Shown here piece by piece: positions 1 through 6,082 of a DNA stretch of 12,649 nucleotides. The number at the start of each line of letters is the position of its first letter. Within the stretch, counting starts at the first letter, position 1. Origin of the DNA: Oscillospiraceae bacterium (GTDB lineage: Bacteria > Bacillota > Clostridia > Oscillospirales > Ruminococcaceae); NCBI GenBank assembly GCA_900768245.1, contig CAAGCE010000210.1:1-12649 (forward strand), read 5' to 3'. The position numbers and the translations under genes were made by a program. The notes beneath the pieces are model-generated. The model did not search any database and had not been told where the DNA came from. It saw only the letters and a program-made list of their open reading frames with translations.

Positions 1-114
1 CACATATTGCGCCGTCAGATTTTTTGTCAGCTTGTACGAAAGCGACGCAGGAATACTTGCGTATTTCAAGGAGTTTTCGTGCAAGATGACGGAAAATCTG
101 CAAGCAAGATGTGT
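1..114. repeat. Imperfect palindromic element, cut by the window edge
   Basis: The left half (1-58) and right half (59-114) are imperfect reverse complements, centred on the perfect inverted repeat AATAC-TTGC-GTATT at 52-65. Matching blocks outward from the centre include ACGAAA, CTTG, GTCA, CAGATTTT, TTGC and CACAT, separated by short mismatches and a 2-nt indel. About three quarters of the arm positions can pair. This is the structure of a MITE-like or REP-like intergenic element; that it is interspersed in the genome is inference, since one copy is visible. Two forward frames stay open across it (frame 2 ends at the TAG at 125-127), but that is expected by chance over a stretch this short and I do not call a gene. 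Confidence 0.55.
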
Positions 115-172
115 GCCAAGTCGTTAGACGTGATTTAATCAGTGCTTCCCTAAGTCAAAAGGAGAAAATAAT

Positions 173-1453
173 ATGCGCAAAATAAATAAGTTTATGACAT
201 CTGCCGCAGCTTTGCTGCTTGCGGTTTCAATGATGGCAGGTTGTACATCAAATGGTGATGCTGTCGAAGAAACATCTGCCGATACATCAGCGGCTGCCGA
301 AACTGCACCTACCGTACTTGCTGACCTTACAGGCGGAAAGGCAGCTATCCCGCAGCTTGAAATTCAAAGCTACGATATTCCCGACAATGCTGCACTTGCA
401 TTCACAAAGGATATGAAGATAGGCTGGAATATCGGCAACACTCTCGACGCTATCGATGACAGCGGTGTTGAAAATGACCTTGACATTGAATCTGCGTGGG
501 TAGGCGTGAAAATAAACAAGAGCCTTATCGACAATATGAAAAATGCGGGCTTCAATACTATCCGTGTACCTATTTCTTGGCATAATCATATGGACGACAG
601 CTTCACTGTAAACGAAGCTTTTATGGATCGTGTTCAGGAAGTCGTTGATTATGTTATTGACAATGATATGTATTGCATAATCAATATTCACCACGATATT
701 GACGCAAAGTATTACTATCCTGATTCCGAAAATTTCGAAACCTCAACAAAGTATACGGAAACCGTATGGAAGCAGGTCGCAGAGAGATTTAACGGCTATG
801 GCGACAAGCTTGTTTTTGAGGGCATCAACGAACCTCGTCTTAAAGGCACAGGTCTTGAATGGTATGTAAATACAAGCAGCGACCAGAGTATGGATTCCGT
901 TGAATGTATCAACAAGCTCAACCAGACATTCGTTGACACGGTAAGAGCAACAGGCGGAAACAATGCCGAAAGATACCTTATGGTTCCGGGCTATGCAGCA
1001 TCTCCAGACGGTGCTCTTATTGACAATTTCACTCTTCCGACAGATACAGCCGACAACAAAATAATCGTATCTGTACACGCTTATACACCTTATAACTTTG
1101 CACTTCAGGAAGTTGCGGGCAACGGTTCAAAATCCGAATGGAGCGTTGATGACCCGTCAAGCACTAACGATATTACATCTTTTATGGACAGACTTTACGA
1201 TAAGTTCATAAGCAAGGGTACACCTGTTGTTATCGGTGAATTCGGTGCAAGAAACAAGAAGGAAAATCTTCAGGCAAGAACCGATTTCGCTGCTTACTAT
1301 GTTGCGTCCGCAAGAGCAAGAGGAATTATCTGCTGTTGGTGGGATAATAATGCTTTCTACGGCTCAGGTGAAAACTTCGGACTTTTTGACCGTGCTTCAA
1401 ACACATGGAAATACGCTGACATTGTACTTGCTATGATGGAATACGCTGAATAA
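173..1453 (+). CDS. GH5 endoglucanase-type lipoprotein (probable subfamily GH5_4)
   Basis: A 426-residue secreted glycoside hydrolase predicted to cut internal beta-1,4 linkages of cellulose, xyloglucan or glucomannan. Residues 1-24 are a lipoprotein signal peptide with lipobox MAGC and lipidated Cys24, followed by a low-complexity Ser/Ala/Glu/Thr linker to about residue 50, so the enzyme should sit on the outer face of the membrane. The GH5 barrel runs from about 80 to the end: GWNIGNTLDA (84-93), RVP (131-133), HHD (173-175), NEP with general acid Glu220, HAY (302-304), IGEFG with nucleophile Glu356, and WWDN (389-392). The stretch ENFGLFDR near 400 is typical of GH5_4. No dockerin or carbohydrate-binding module is present. 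An AGGAG sequence about 8 nt upstream supports this ATG. No clear promoter is visible in the 172 bases before it. Substrate is not fixed by sequence alone. Confidence 0.9.
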   Translation: MRKINKFMTSAAALLLAVSMMAGCTSNGDAVEETSADTSAAAETAPTVLADLTGGKAAIPQLEIQSYDIPDNAALAFTKDMKIGWNIGNTLDAIDDSGVENDLDIESAWVGVKINKSLIDNMKNAGFNTIRVPISWHNHMDDSFTVNEAFMDRVQEVVDYVIDNDMYCIINIHHDIDAKYYYPDSENFETSTKYTETVWKQVAERFNGYGDKLVFEGINEPRLKGTGLEWYVNTSSDQSMDSVECINKLNQTFVDTVRATGGNNAERYLMVPGYAASPDGALIDNFTLPTDTADNKIIVSVHAYTPYNFALQEVAGNGSKSEWSVDDPSSTNDITSFMDRLYDKFISKGTPVVIGEFGARNKKENLQARTDFAAYYVASARARGIICCWWDNNAFYGSGENFGLFDRASNTWKYADIVLAMMEYAE

Positions 1454-1465
1454 ACGCAAATAATT

Positions 1466-1506
1466 GCCGTGCAGAGTTGATTTGCTTTGCACGGCTTTTT
1501 TATTTG
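1466..1506 (+). terminator. Rho-independent terminator of the GH5 gene
   Basis: GCCGTGCA (1466-1473) pairs perfectly with TGCACGGC (1488-1495), extendable inward by further pairs, and is followed directly by TTTTTTATTT. It starts 13 nt after the GH5 stop codon. Confidence 0.9.
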
Positions 1507-1517
1507 TTCCGTATTTC

Positions 1518-1537
1518 TGAGGGTTCGGATACCCTCA
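1518..1537. repeat. Short hairpin beside the long palindrome
   Basis: TGAGGGT (1518-1524) pairs with ACCCTCA (1531-1537) across a 6-nt loop, a perfect 7-bp stem. It directly abuts the longer palindrome at 1538. No T-tract follows, so it is not a second terminator. It may be part of the same inserted element or the mark of a neighbouring one. Confidence 0.45.
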
Positions 1538-1645
1538 TTAATACTAAACACCAATAAAACTATAGACAAAAAATCATCGCATAATCCATATATGCAAGAT
1601 TATGCTCCATTTTTTGTATAGTTTTTAATTGGTGTTAAGTATAAG
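1538..1645. repeat. About 108-bp imperfect palindrome, MITE-like
   Basis: The left arm TTAATACTAAACACCAAT and the reverse complement of the right arm, TTATACTTAACACCAAT, nearly match, and the pairing continues inward through AAAACTATA, CAAAAAAT and GCATAATC to a centre at about 1591 (CATATATG). Arms are roughly 50 nt with about 80 percent complementarity. Both ends carry TA-containing sequence, which would fit a TA-targeting transposon derivative, but no clean target duplication can be proved. There is no coding capacity. It lies between the GH5 terminator and the Rrf2 promoter, the main content of the 377-bp gap between those genes. Confidence 0.65.
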
Positions 1646-1713
1646 GTTCACCGCTTTGTAACGACTGCAGCGGCTTGCTGTCTTTGGGTACAAGGCAAAC
1701 CTTATGCCGCTGC
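1641..1713. repeat. Two mutually exclusive stem pairings
   Basis: ATAAGGTT (1641-1648) pairs with AACCTTAT (1698-1705), with more pairing inside (CTTTGTA near 1654-1660 with TACAAG at 1690-1695). GCAGCGGC (1667-1674), enclosed by that stem, pairs perfectly with GCCGCTGC (1706-1713), which lies outside it, so the two folds cannot coexist. That is the geometry of a switch, but the segment lies upstream of the mapped Rrf2 promoter and so would not be in that transcript. It may be repeat debris. Confidence 0.4.
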
Positions 1714-1763
1714 CAAAATAAAAACTTCTAAGAATTCAGGCGAAAAGTTATTTAAATATCCTA

Positions 1764-1792
1764 TTGAAAAGATATGCATTATATGCTATACT
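1764..1792 (+). promoter_or_regulatory. Sigma-A-type promoter of the Rrf2 regulator
   Basis: TTGAAA (1764-1769), a 17-nt spacer and TATACT (1787-1792). Expected transcription start is near 1799, giving a leader of about 32 nt with the ribosome binding site inside it. The spacer carries a repeated ATATGC (1772-1777 and 1781-1786). Confidence 0.75.
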
Positions 1793-1830
1793 ATATTTAA
1801 AAATTGATTTTTATGAAAGGAGCACGGAAT

Positions 1831-2277
1831 ATGAAGATCTCAACAAAGGGAAGATATGCCCTGCGAATGATGCTTGACCTTGCACTGCACAGCTCCGCTG
1901 ACGGCAATGAATTTATTGCGCTCAAGGATATTGCGGAGCGTCAGCATATTTCAAAAAAATATCTTGAACAGATCGTGCCTATGCTCAACGGTGCGGAGTT
2001 CCTTATAACTAACCGAGGCTATCAGGGCGGATACAGACTTGCCAAAAAGCCTTATGAATATACTGTTTCGGATATTCTTAAGGTCACGGAGGGCAGCCTT
2101 GCGCCTGTTGCCTGCCTTGAACACGATCCGAATCAATGTCCGCATTATTCGGAATGTCATACTATCGACGTCTGGGAGGGACTTTACAAGGTCATTGATG
2201 AATACCTCAGCGGTATCACTCTTCAGGATATTATCGATAGAAACCGTACTGATGCGGCTGACAACTATTCCATATAA
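1831..2277 (+). CDS. Rrf2-family transcriptional regulator with three-cysteine cluster motif
   Basis: A 148-residue winged-helix DNA-binding protein. The opening MKISTKGRYALRMMLDLA and the helix-turn-helix region (about 28-72, with ISKKYLEQIV and GYQGGYRL) are diagnostic of Rrf2 (IscR, CymR, NsrR, RirA). Cys95, Cys103 and Cys109 are spaced C-x7-C-x5-C, with His110 beside the last one. This is the spacing of RirA-type Fe-S sensing members, whereas CymR-type members lack the cysteines. I infer an Fe-S cofactor and control by iron, nitric oxide or cluster status. The start is the ATG at 1831, 8 nt after AAAGGAG (1816-1822); in-frame TTG 1804 and ATG 1813 lie before that site. No cysteine desulfurase or Isc/Suf gene follows, so its target is not shown by context. 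Confidence 0.9.
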   Translation: MKISTKGRYALRMMLDLALHSSADGNEFIALKDIAERQHISKKYLEQIVPMLNGAEFLITNRGYQGGYRLAKKPYEYTVSDILKVTEGSLAPVACLEHDPNQCPHYSECHTIDVWEGLYKVIDEYLSGITLQDIIDRNRTDAADNYSI

Positions 2278-2282
2278 TACAA

Positions 2283-2319
2283 GACCGTCGGACATTTTAT
2301 CTGCCGACGGTCGTTTTTT
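2283..2319. terminator. Terminator shared by convergent Rrf2 and GH130 genes
   Basis: GACCGTCGG (2283-2291) pairs perfectly with CCGACGGTC (2304-2312), followed on the + strand by GTTTTTT. The T-tract runs into the stop codon of the GH130 gene (complement of 2318-2320). On the - strand the hairpin is followed by a weaker TTGTATTAT tail, so it probably serves both genes, more efficiently on the + strand. Confidence 0.85.
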
Positions 2320-3508
2320 ACTTATTGTTCTTCATATATTCGAGATTTTTTGTGATAAGCTCGCATCTCTGCTTTACGCAGTCAACGGAACGGAGCGGAT
2401 CTTCAGGTGTGTTGAAGGTGTAGTCCATAAGCTTGTCAATAGTTGTTGACGCAACGTGTACTCTTGTATCCGATGATGCATAGTAGATGTAAACATCGCC
2501 GTTTTCCCTTGCAATTGCACCGTTTGTAAAGGTCACGTTTGATACGTCGCCGACTCTTTCAATACCGTGCGGGGCGATGAAAAGTCCTGACGGTGAAGCG
2601 ATGAGCTTTGACGGGTCGTTAAGGTCTGTTGCGAAAACATAGATAACGTAGCGAAGTCCTGCGGCTGTGTTTCTTACGCCGTGGGCAATGTGTATCCAGC
2701 CCTTTGGTGTCTTTATCGGAACTGCGCCTGCACCGTTCTTGACTTCTGTTATTGTATGGTAAATTCTTGGGGAGATGACCTTTTCTTCTGTGCATATCTC
2801 GGCGTTTGTGATGTCTTTTGCAAGTCCGAAGCATACTCCGCCGCCTGAACCTGTCTGAATGAAATCGTCCTGCGGACGTGTATAGAATGCGTACATTCCG
2901 TTTACAAACTCAGGGTGAAGCACGACGTTTCTCTGCTGAGGTGATCTTGATTTGAGGTTGGGAAGTCTTTCCCATGTTTTAAGATCCTTTGTTCTTACGA
3001 TACCTGCCTGAGCTACTGCTGCGGAAAGGTCGTTTGATGATGTGTCCTTGCTTTCGGAGCAGAACACGCCGTATATCCAGCCGTCCTCGTGCTTTGTCAG
3101 ACGCATATCATATACGTTTGTTTCCTCGGGGTTTGTGTCGGGGAGCTGAACAGGGTAGTCCCAGAATCTGAAGCCGTCAACAGGGCTGTCGCTCTCTGCT
3201 ACTGCAAAGAAGGACTTTCTGTCGTTGCCCTCAACTCTTGCAACAAGGTAGAATTTGCCGTCAAGCTCTATTGCGCCTGAGTTGAGCACCGCATTTACTC
3301 CAAGACGCTCCATAAAGTATGGGTTTGTTTCATAATTCATATCATATCGCCAGATAAGCGGTGTATGTGCTGCGGTAAGCACAGGGTTTTCATAGCAGTC
3401 ATAAATTCCGTTATATCTTTCCGAACGGATATTTTTGCGTGTGATAAGCTCTTCATAGTTTTCTTCCGCATTGGAAAGATTGATCTTAAACTGTTCTTTG
3501 GATGTCAT
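2318..3508 (-). CDS. GH130 4-O-beta-D-mannosyl-D-glucose phosphorylase
   Basis: A 396-residue cytoplasmic enzyme that reversibly splits Man-beta-1,4-Glc with phosphate into alpha-mannose 1-phosphate and glucose, the last step of the epimerase-phosphorylase route for beta-mannan. No signal peptide is seen. Family hallmarks: NPYFMERLGVNAVLNSGAI (62-80), RVEGNDRKSFFAVAESDSP (91-109), VYDMRL with the probable catalytic Asp134, SPQQRNVVLHPEF (189-201), HGVRNTAAGLRYV (276-288), RVGDVSNV (318-325) and YASSDTRVHVA (343-353). The pattern is that of GH130_1 (Ruminococcus RaMP1, Bacteroides BfMGP) and not the mannooligosaccharide phosphorylases of GH130_2. The start at 3508 is chosen because AAAGGAG (complement of 3515-3521) sits 6 nt before it; an in-frame ATG at 3559 lies upstream of that site and within the promoter. 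The usual partner, cellobiose 2-epimerase, is not in the window. Confidence 0.93.
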   Translation of the reverse strand: MTSKEQFKINLSNAEENYEELITRKNIRSERYNGIYDCYENPVLTAAHTPLIWRYDMNYETNPYFMERLGVNAVLNSGAIELDGKFYLVARVEGNDRKSFFAVAESDSPVDGFRFWDYPVQLPDTNPEETNVYDMRLTKHEDGWIYGVFCSESKDTSSNDLSAAVAQAGIVRTKDLKTWERLPNLKSRSPQQRNVVLHPEFVNGMYAFYTRPQDDFIQTGSGGGVCFGLAKDITNAEICTEEKVISPRIYHTITEVKNGAGAVPIKTPKGWIHIAHGVRNTAAGLRYVIYVFATDLNDPSKLIASPSGLFIAPHGIERVGDVSNVTFTNGAIARENGDVYIYYASSDTRVHVASTTIDKLMDYTFNTPEDPLRSVDCVKQRCELITKNLEYMKNNK

Positions 3509-3557
3509 GTTGTTCTCCTTTATGGTTTTATTTTTGCGTGGAAATTGCTTATTTAAC

Positions 3558-3585
3558 ATTATACATAAAAATTATTACTATTCAA
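3558..3585 (-). promoter_or_regulatory. Promoter of the GH130 gene
   Basis: Read on the - strand: TTGAAT (complement of 3580-3585), 16-nt spacer, TATAAT (complement of 3558-3563). Transcription would start near 3551, about 43 nt before the start codon. It also rules out the upstream ATG at 3559 as the true start. Confidence 0.75.
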
Positions 3586-3606
3586 GATAAAATTAAAATA
3601 TTTTCG

Positions 3607-3635
3607 TTGACTTTTTGAGAAAATTGTATTATTAT
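3607..3635 (+). promoter_or_regulatory. Promoter of the lipoprotein gene
   Basis: TTGACT (3607-3612), 17-nt spacer, TATTAT (3630-3635). It is divergent from the GH130 promoter, with the two -35 boxes about 21 nt apart, so a regulator bound between them could affect both genes. Confidence 0.75.
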
Positions 3636-3645
3636 ATATGAGTAT

Positions 3646-3714
3646 AGGCTGATAAATATTATCGGCTTGATGTTGGATCATAATAATGATTTTACTTATA
3701 TTTTTATCATCATT
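3646..3714 (+). promoter_or_regulatory. Structured 5' leader with two hairpins
   Basis: The predicted transcript begins near 3642. AGGCTGATA (3646-3654) pairs with TATCGGCTT (3660-3668) with two G-U pairs around an AATAT loop, making a 5'-end hairpin. AATAATGAT (3682-3690) can pair with ATCATCATT (3706-3714) with one mismatch, ending just before the GGAGGAG ribosome site (3716-3722). I recognise no riboswitch family. The first hairpin could simply stabilise the mRNA. Confidence 0.4.
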
Positions 3715-3725
3715 CGGAGGAGCTT

Positions 3726-4406
3726 ATGAAAAAGGTATTGTCAATTTTTCTTTCTGTATTAATGTGTGTTGCGATTTTTACCGCTTGCGGCAAAAAGGAC
3801 GATTCCGCTGCGGCTGAGCCAAGCACTTATGCAGGTATTCTTACAAAAATAAAGCTTGGTATGCCTCTTACAAAAATAATTTCTCTCCAGCCGGACGGCA
3901 TTGACCTTTACTATCAGGACGATACCACTGTATGGAGCATAAATCCCGATACGGATCTTATGGAGATAGCTGCCCTTATCCCTGAGGACAATGCATTCTA
4001 TTATGCCGATGATTCGATCATTACATACTATTTCAAAACTGTAAAAGGCGATGAAGAGATCTACCTTGACAGCTATTCCGAAGAGGTGCATTGTCTTATT
4101 GACCGTACTTCTGCCGAAAACTACTTTAATACAAAGTCTGAACAGCTTGTCAAAAAGCACTGCATAAACGACGGTTCTTCCGCTACCGCTTCAATGACAG
4201 GCACAGAGGGCGTTGATATGACCCTTGTTTATACTCAGAATATCTCAACAAGCAGCTACACTGTCGATTTTTCCATGACGCTCACATATGATACGGTCGA
4301 CGGTGTTGAAGGATATTACGGTACAATGTTTGAGATAACTCTTACGGAAAAGGCTGTAAAGGATTCTGTTGCTATCGATTCTCCTCAGCCTGAGGACAAA
4401 GAATAA
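3726..4406 (+). CDS. Lipoprotein of unknown function
   Basis: 226 residues. Residues 1-20 form a lipoprotein signal peptide with lipobox FTAC and lipidated Cys21, followed by a charged Lys/Asp and Ser/Ala linker, so the protein should be anchored outside the membrane. The mature part is acidic and rich in Asp, Tyr and Thr. It holds a segment near 41-75 (ILTKIKLGMPLTKI, then DLYYQDDTTVWSI) that resembles the short repeats of SmpA/BamE-like or DUF4309-like domains only loosely. Two cysteines (123 and about 147) lie in the mature region. I do not recognise a family and assign no function. The start is well set by GGAGGAG just upstream. The last codons and stop lie in the first copy of a 34-bp-period tandem duplication, and no classical terminator follows before the next gene. 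Confidence 0.8.
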   Translation: MKKVLSIFLSVLMCVAIFTACGKKDDSAAAEPSTYAGILTKIKLGMPLTKIISLQPDGIDLYYQDDTTVWSINPDTDLMEIAALIPEDNAFYYADDSIITYYFKTVKGDEEIYLDSYSEEVHCLIDRTSAENYFNTKSEQLVKKHCINDGSSATASMTGTEGVDMTLVYTQNISTSSYTVDFSMTLTYDTVDGVEGYYGTMFEITLTEKAVKDSVAIDSPQPEDKE

Positions 4407-4445
4407 GTATAGGTCACCTCAGCCTGAGACCAAAGAATAAGTATA
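4383..4445. repeat. Tandem duplication across the lipoprotein stop codon
   Basis: Copy 1 (4383-4411) and copy 2 (4417-4445) both begin CCTCAGCCTGAG and end AAAGAATAAGTATA, matching at 27 of 29 positions with a 34-bp period. Copy 1 contains the last codons (PQPEDKE) and stop of the lipoprotein; copy 2 is untranslated. Copy 1 also forms a small CCTCA-GCC-TGAGG hairpin, which the two substitutions in copy 2 weaken. Confidence 0.85.
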
Positions 4446-4460
4446 ATTTATGAATTACAA

Positions 4461-4542
4461 GGCAATACCGCACAAAGTACGTCGTGGACAATCACCATGA
4501 CAGACATAATGTCGCCGTTAAGGAGTATTTGTGCAGTATTGC
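4461..4542. repeat. 82-bp inverted-repeat element with internal hairpins
   Basis: GCAATACCGCACAAA (4462-4476) pairs with TTTGTGCAGTATTGC (4528-4542) at 14 of 15 positions; the exception is C-A on the + strand but G-U on the - strand. TAC (4478-4480) with GTA (4525-4527) extends it. Inside, GTCGTGG (4481-4487) pairs with CCATGAC (4495-4501, one G-U), and GACAT (4503-4507) faces ATGTC (4509-4513). TTTT then TATAAT follow the right arm, so on the + strand it could weakly terminate transcription ahead of the next gene. The terminal inverted repeats fit a MITE or an insertion-sequence remnant; a structured RNA leader is the alternative. Confidence 0.6.
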
Positions 4543-4571
4543 TTTTATAATATTGAAAGGACGTGCCTATT

Positions 4572-6053
4572 ATGAAAAATATGCCTGTTGTAAAGCTTGG
4601 AATTGCGGCTGTCAGCCGTGATTGTTTCCCTAAGACTCTTTCAGCAACAAGACGTGCAAATGTTGTTGCTGCCTGTAAGGAAAAGGGCATCGAAATATAC
4701 GAATGTCCAGTGACCGTTGAAAACGAAAAGGATATGCTCGCAGCTGTCAATGATCTGAAAAATGCAGGTGTGAACGCTCTCGTTGTTTATCTCGGAAACT
4801 TCGGTCCTGAAACCGCCGAAACACTTCTCGCAAAGAATTTCGGACTTCCTGTAATGTTCGCTGCAGCTGCCGAGGAATTTGCAGACAGCCTTTTTGACGG
4901 CAGAGGAGACGCTTACTGCGGTATGCTCAATGCAAGCTATAACCTTAACCTCAGAAAAGTTAAGGCTTATATCCCCGAATATCCTGTCGGCACACCTTTT
5001 GAAGTTGCCGATATGATAGCTGACTTTATTCCTGTTGCGAGAACTATCCTTGCTCTTAACTCACTTAAGATCATCTCTTTCGGTCCGCGTCCTCAGGATT
5101 TCCTTGCCTGCAACGCTCCTATCGCAAGACTTTATGACCTTGGCGTTGAGATAGAGGAAAATTCTGAGCTTGACCTCTTTGAAGCCTTCAATGCTCATGC
5201 AGGCGACAAGCGTATCCCTGAAGTTGTTGCCGATATGGAAAAGGAGCTTGGCGACGGAAACAAGATGGCAGGCATACTTCCGAAGCTTGCACAGTTTGAA
5301 GTAACCCTTCTTGACTGGGCTGAGGCTCACAAGGGTTCAAGAGAATATGTTGCTTTTGCAAACAAGTGCTGGCCTGCATTCCAGACACAGTTTGGCTTTG
5401 TTCCATGCTATGTAAACAGCCGTCTTAATTCAAAGGGTATTCCTGCTGCCTGCGAAGTTGATATTTACGGCGCACTCAGCGAATTTATCGGACAGTGCGT
5501 TTCCAACGATATTGTAACTCTCCTCGACATCAACAATACCGTTCCTGCCGACCTTTACAACAGCGACATCAAGGGTAAGTTCGACTATGCTCTTACAGAT
5601 ACATTTATGGGCTTCCACTGCGGAAATACTGCTGCCGAGAAGCTTTCAACACGCACAATGAAGTATCAGCTCATTATGCACAGAGGTCTTGAACCCGATA
5701 AAGAGCCTGACATCACAAGAGGTACACTTGAGGGCGATATTGCTCCTTCCGATATTACTTTCTTCCGCCTTCAGAGCACATCTGACGCTGAGCTTGCCGC
5801 ATATGTTGCAGAGGGTGAGGTTCTTCCTGTTCCGACACATTCATTCGGCGGCATAGGTGTTTTCGCTATCAAGGAAATGGGACGTTTCTACCGTCACGTT
5901 CTTGTTGAGGGACACTTCCCGCATCACGGTGCTGTTACATTCGCTCACAACGGAAAGGCTATCTACAATGTATTCCGTTATCTCGGAGTAAAGAATATCG
6001 GCTTCAATCAGCCTAAGGGTATGCTTTACAAAACAGAAAACCCATTCGCATAA
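4572..6053 (+). CDS. L-fucose/L-arabinose isomerase-family protein, substrate unknown
   Basis: A 493-residue cytoplasmic protein of the fucose-isomerase fold, shorter than E. coli FucI (about 590). The N-terminal half is Rossmann-like (VVKLGIAAVSRD at the start, NALVVYLGNFGPE at 68-80, ISFGPRPQDFLACNAP at 168-183). The C-terminal half holds the likely metal ligands: Glu295 in CEVDIYGALSE, Asp319 in TLLDINNT and a His in EGHFPHHGAV (448-454), plus FHCGNTA (348-354). In the family these bind Mn2+ for aldose-ketose isomerisation. The substrate cannot be read from sequence, and no fucose kinase or aldolase is nearby. The start is the ATG at 4572, 10 nt after AAAGGA (4556-4561); the in-frame GTG at 4563 is too close to that site. 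It lies 29 bp before the MetH activation gene and is probably cotranscribed with it, an unexplained pairing. Confidence 0.82.
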   Translation: MKNMPVVKLGIAAVSRDCFPKTLSATRRANVVAACKEKGIEIYECPVTVENEKDMLAAVNDLKNAGVNALVVYLGNFGPETAETLLAKNFGLPVMFAAAAEEFADSLFDGRGDAYCGMLNASYNLNLRKVKAYIPEYPVGTPFEVADMIADFIPVARTILALNSLKIISFGPRPQDFLACNAPIARLYDLGVEIEENSELDLFEAFNAHAGDKRIPEVVADMEKELGDGNKMAGILPKLAQFEVTLLDWAEAHKGSREYVAFANKCWPAFQTQFGFVPCYVNSRLNSKGIPAACEVDIYGALSEFIGQCVSNDIVTLLDINNTVPADLYNSDIKGKFDYALTDTFMGFHCGNTAAEKLSTRTMKYQLIMHRGLEPDKEPDITRGTLEGDIAPSDITFFRLQSTSDAELAAYVAEGEVLPVPTHSFGGIGVFAIKEMGRFYRHVLVEGHFPHHGAVTFAHNGKAIYNVFRYLGVKNIGFNQPKGMLYKTENPFA

Positions 6054-6082
6054 TAATAGGAAAACCATTATAATTTGATTTG

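Noticed and set aside
2..127. Forward open frame that could be the C-terminus of an upstream gene
   Set aside because: The stretch is an imperfect palindrome, two frames are open at once, and the 41-residue product resembles no family I know.
1804..1830. Upstream TTG (1804) and ATG (1813) starts for the Rrf2 gene
   Set aside because: Both precede the AAAGGAG ribosome site, and the family N-terminus MKISTKGRYAL begins exactly at 1831.
3509..3559. N-terminal extension of the GH130 protein from the ATG at 3559
   Set aside because: It would start within the -10 box of the predicted promoter, and an AAAGGAG site precedes the internal ATG at 3508.
4407..4571. Cobalamin or SAM riboswitch controlling the metH operon
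   Set aside because: I cannot find the conserved B12-box or S-box core elements; the segment is better described as an inverted-repeat element.
4448..4750. 100-codon reverse-strand open frame spanning the inverted repeat and the isomerase start
   Set aside because: It overlaps the isomerase coding sequence and the palindrome, and its sequence is what the opposite strand of those would give.
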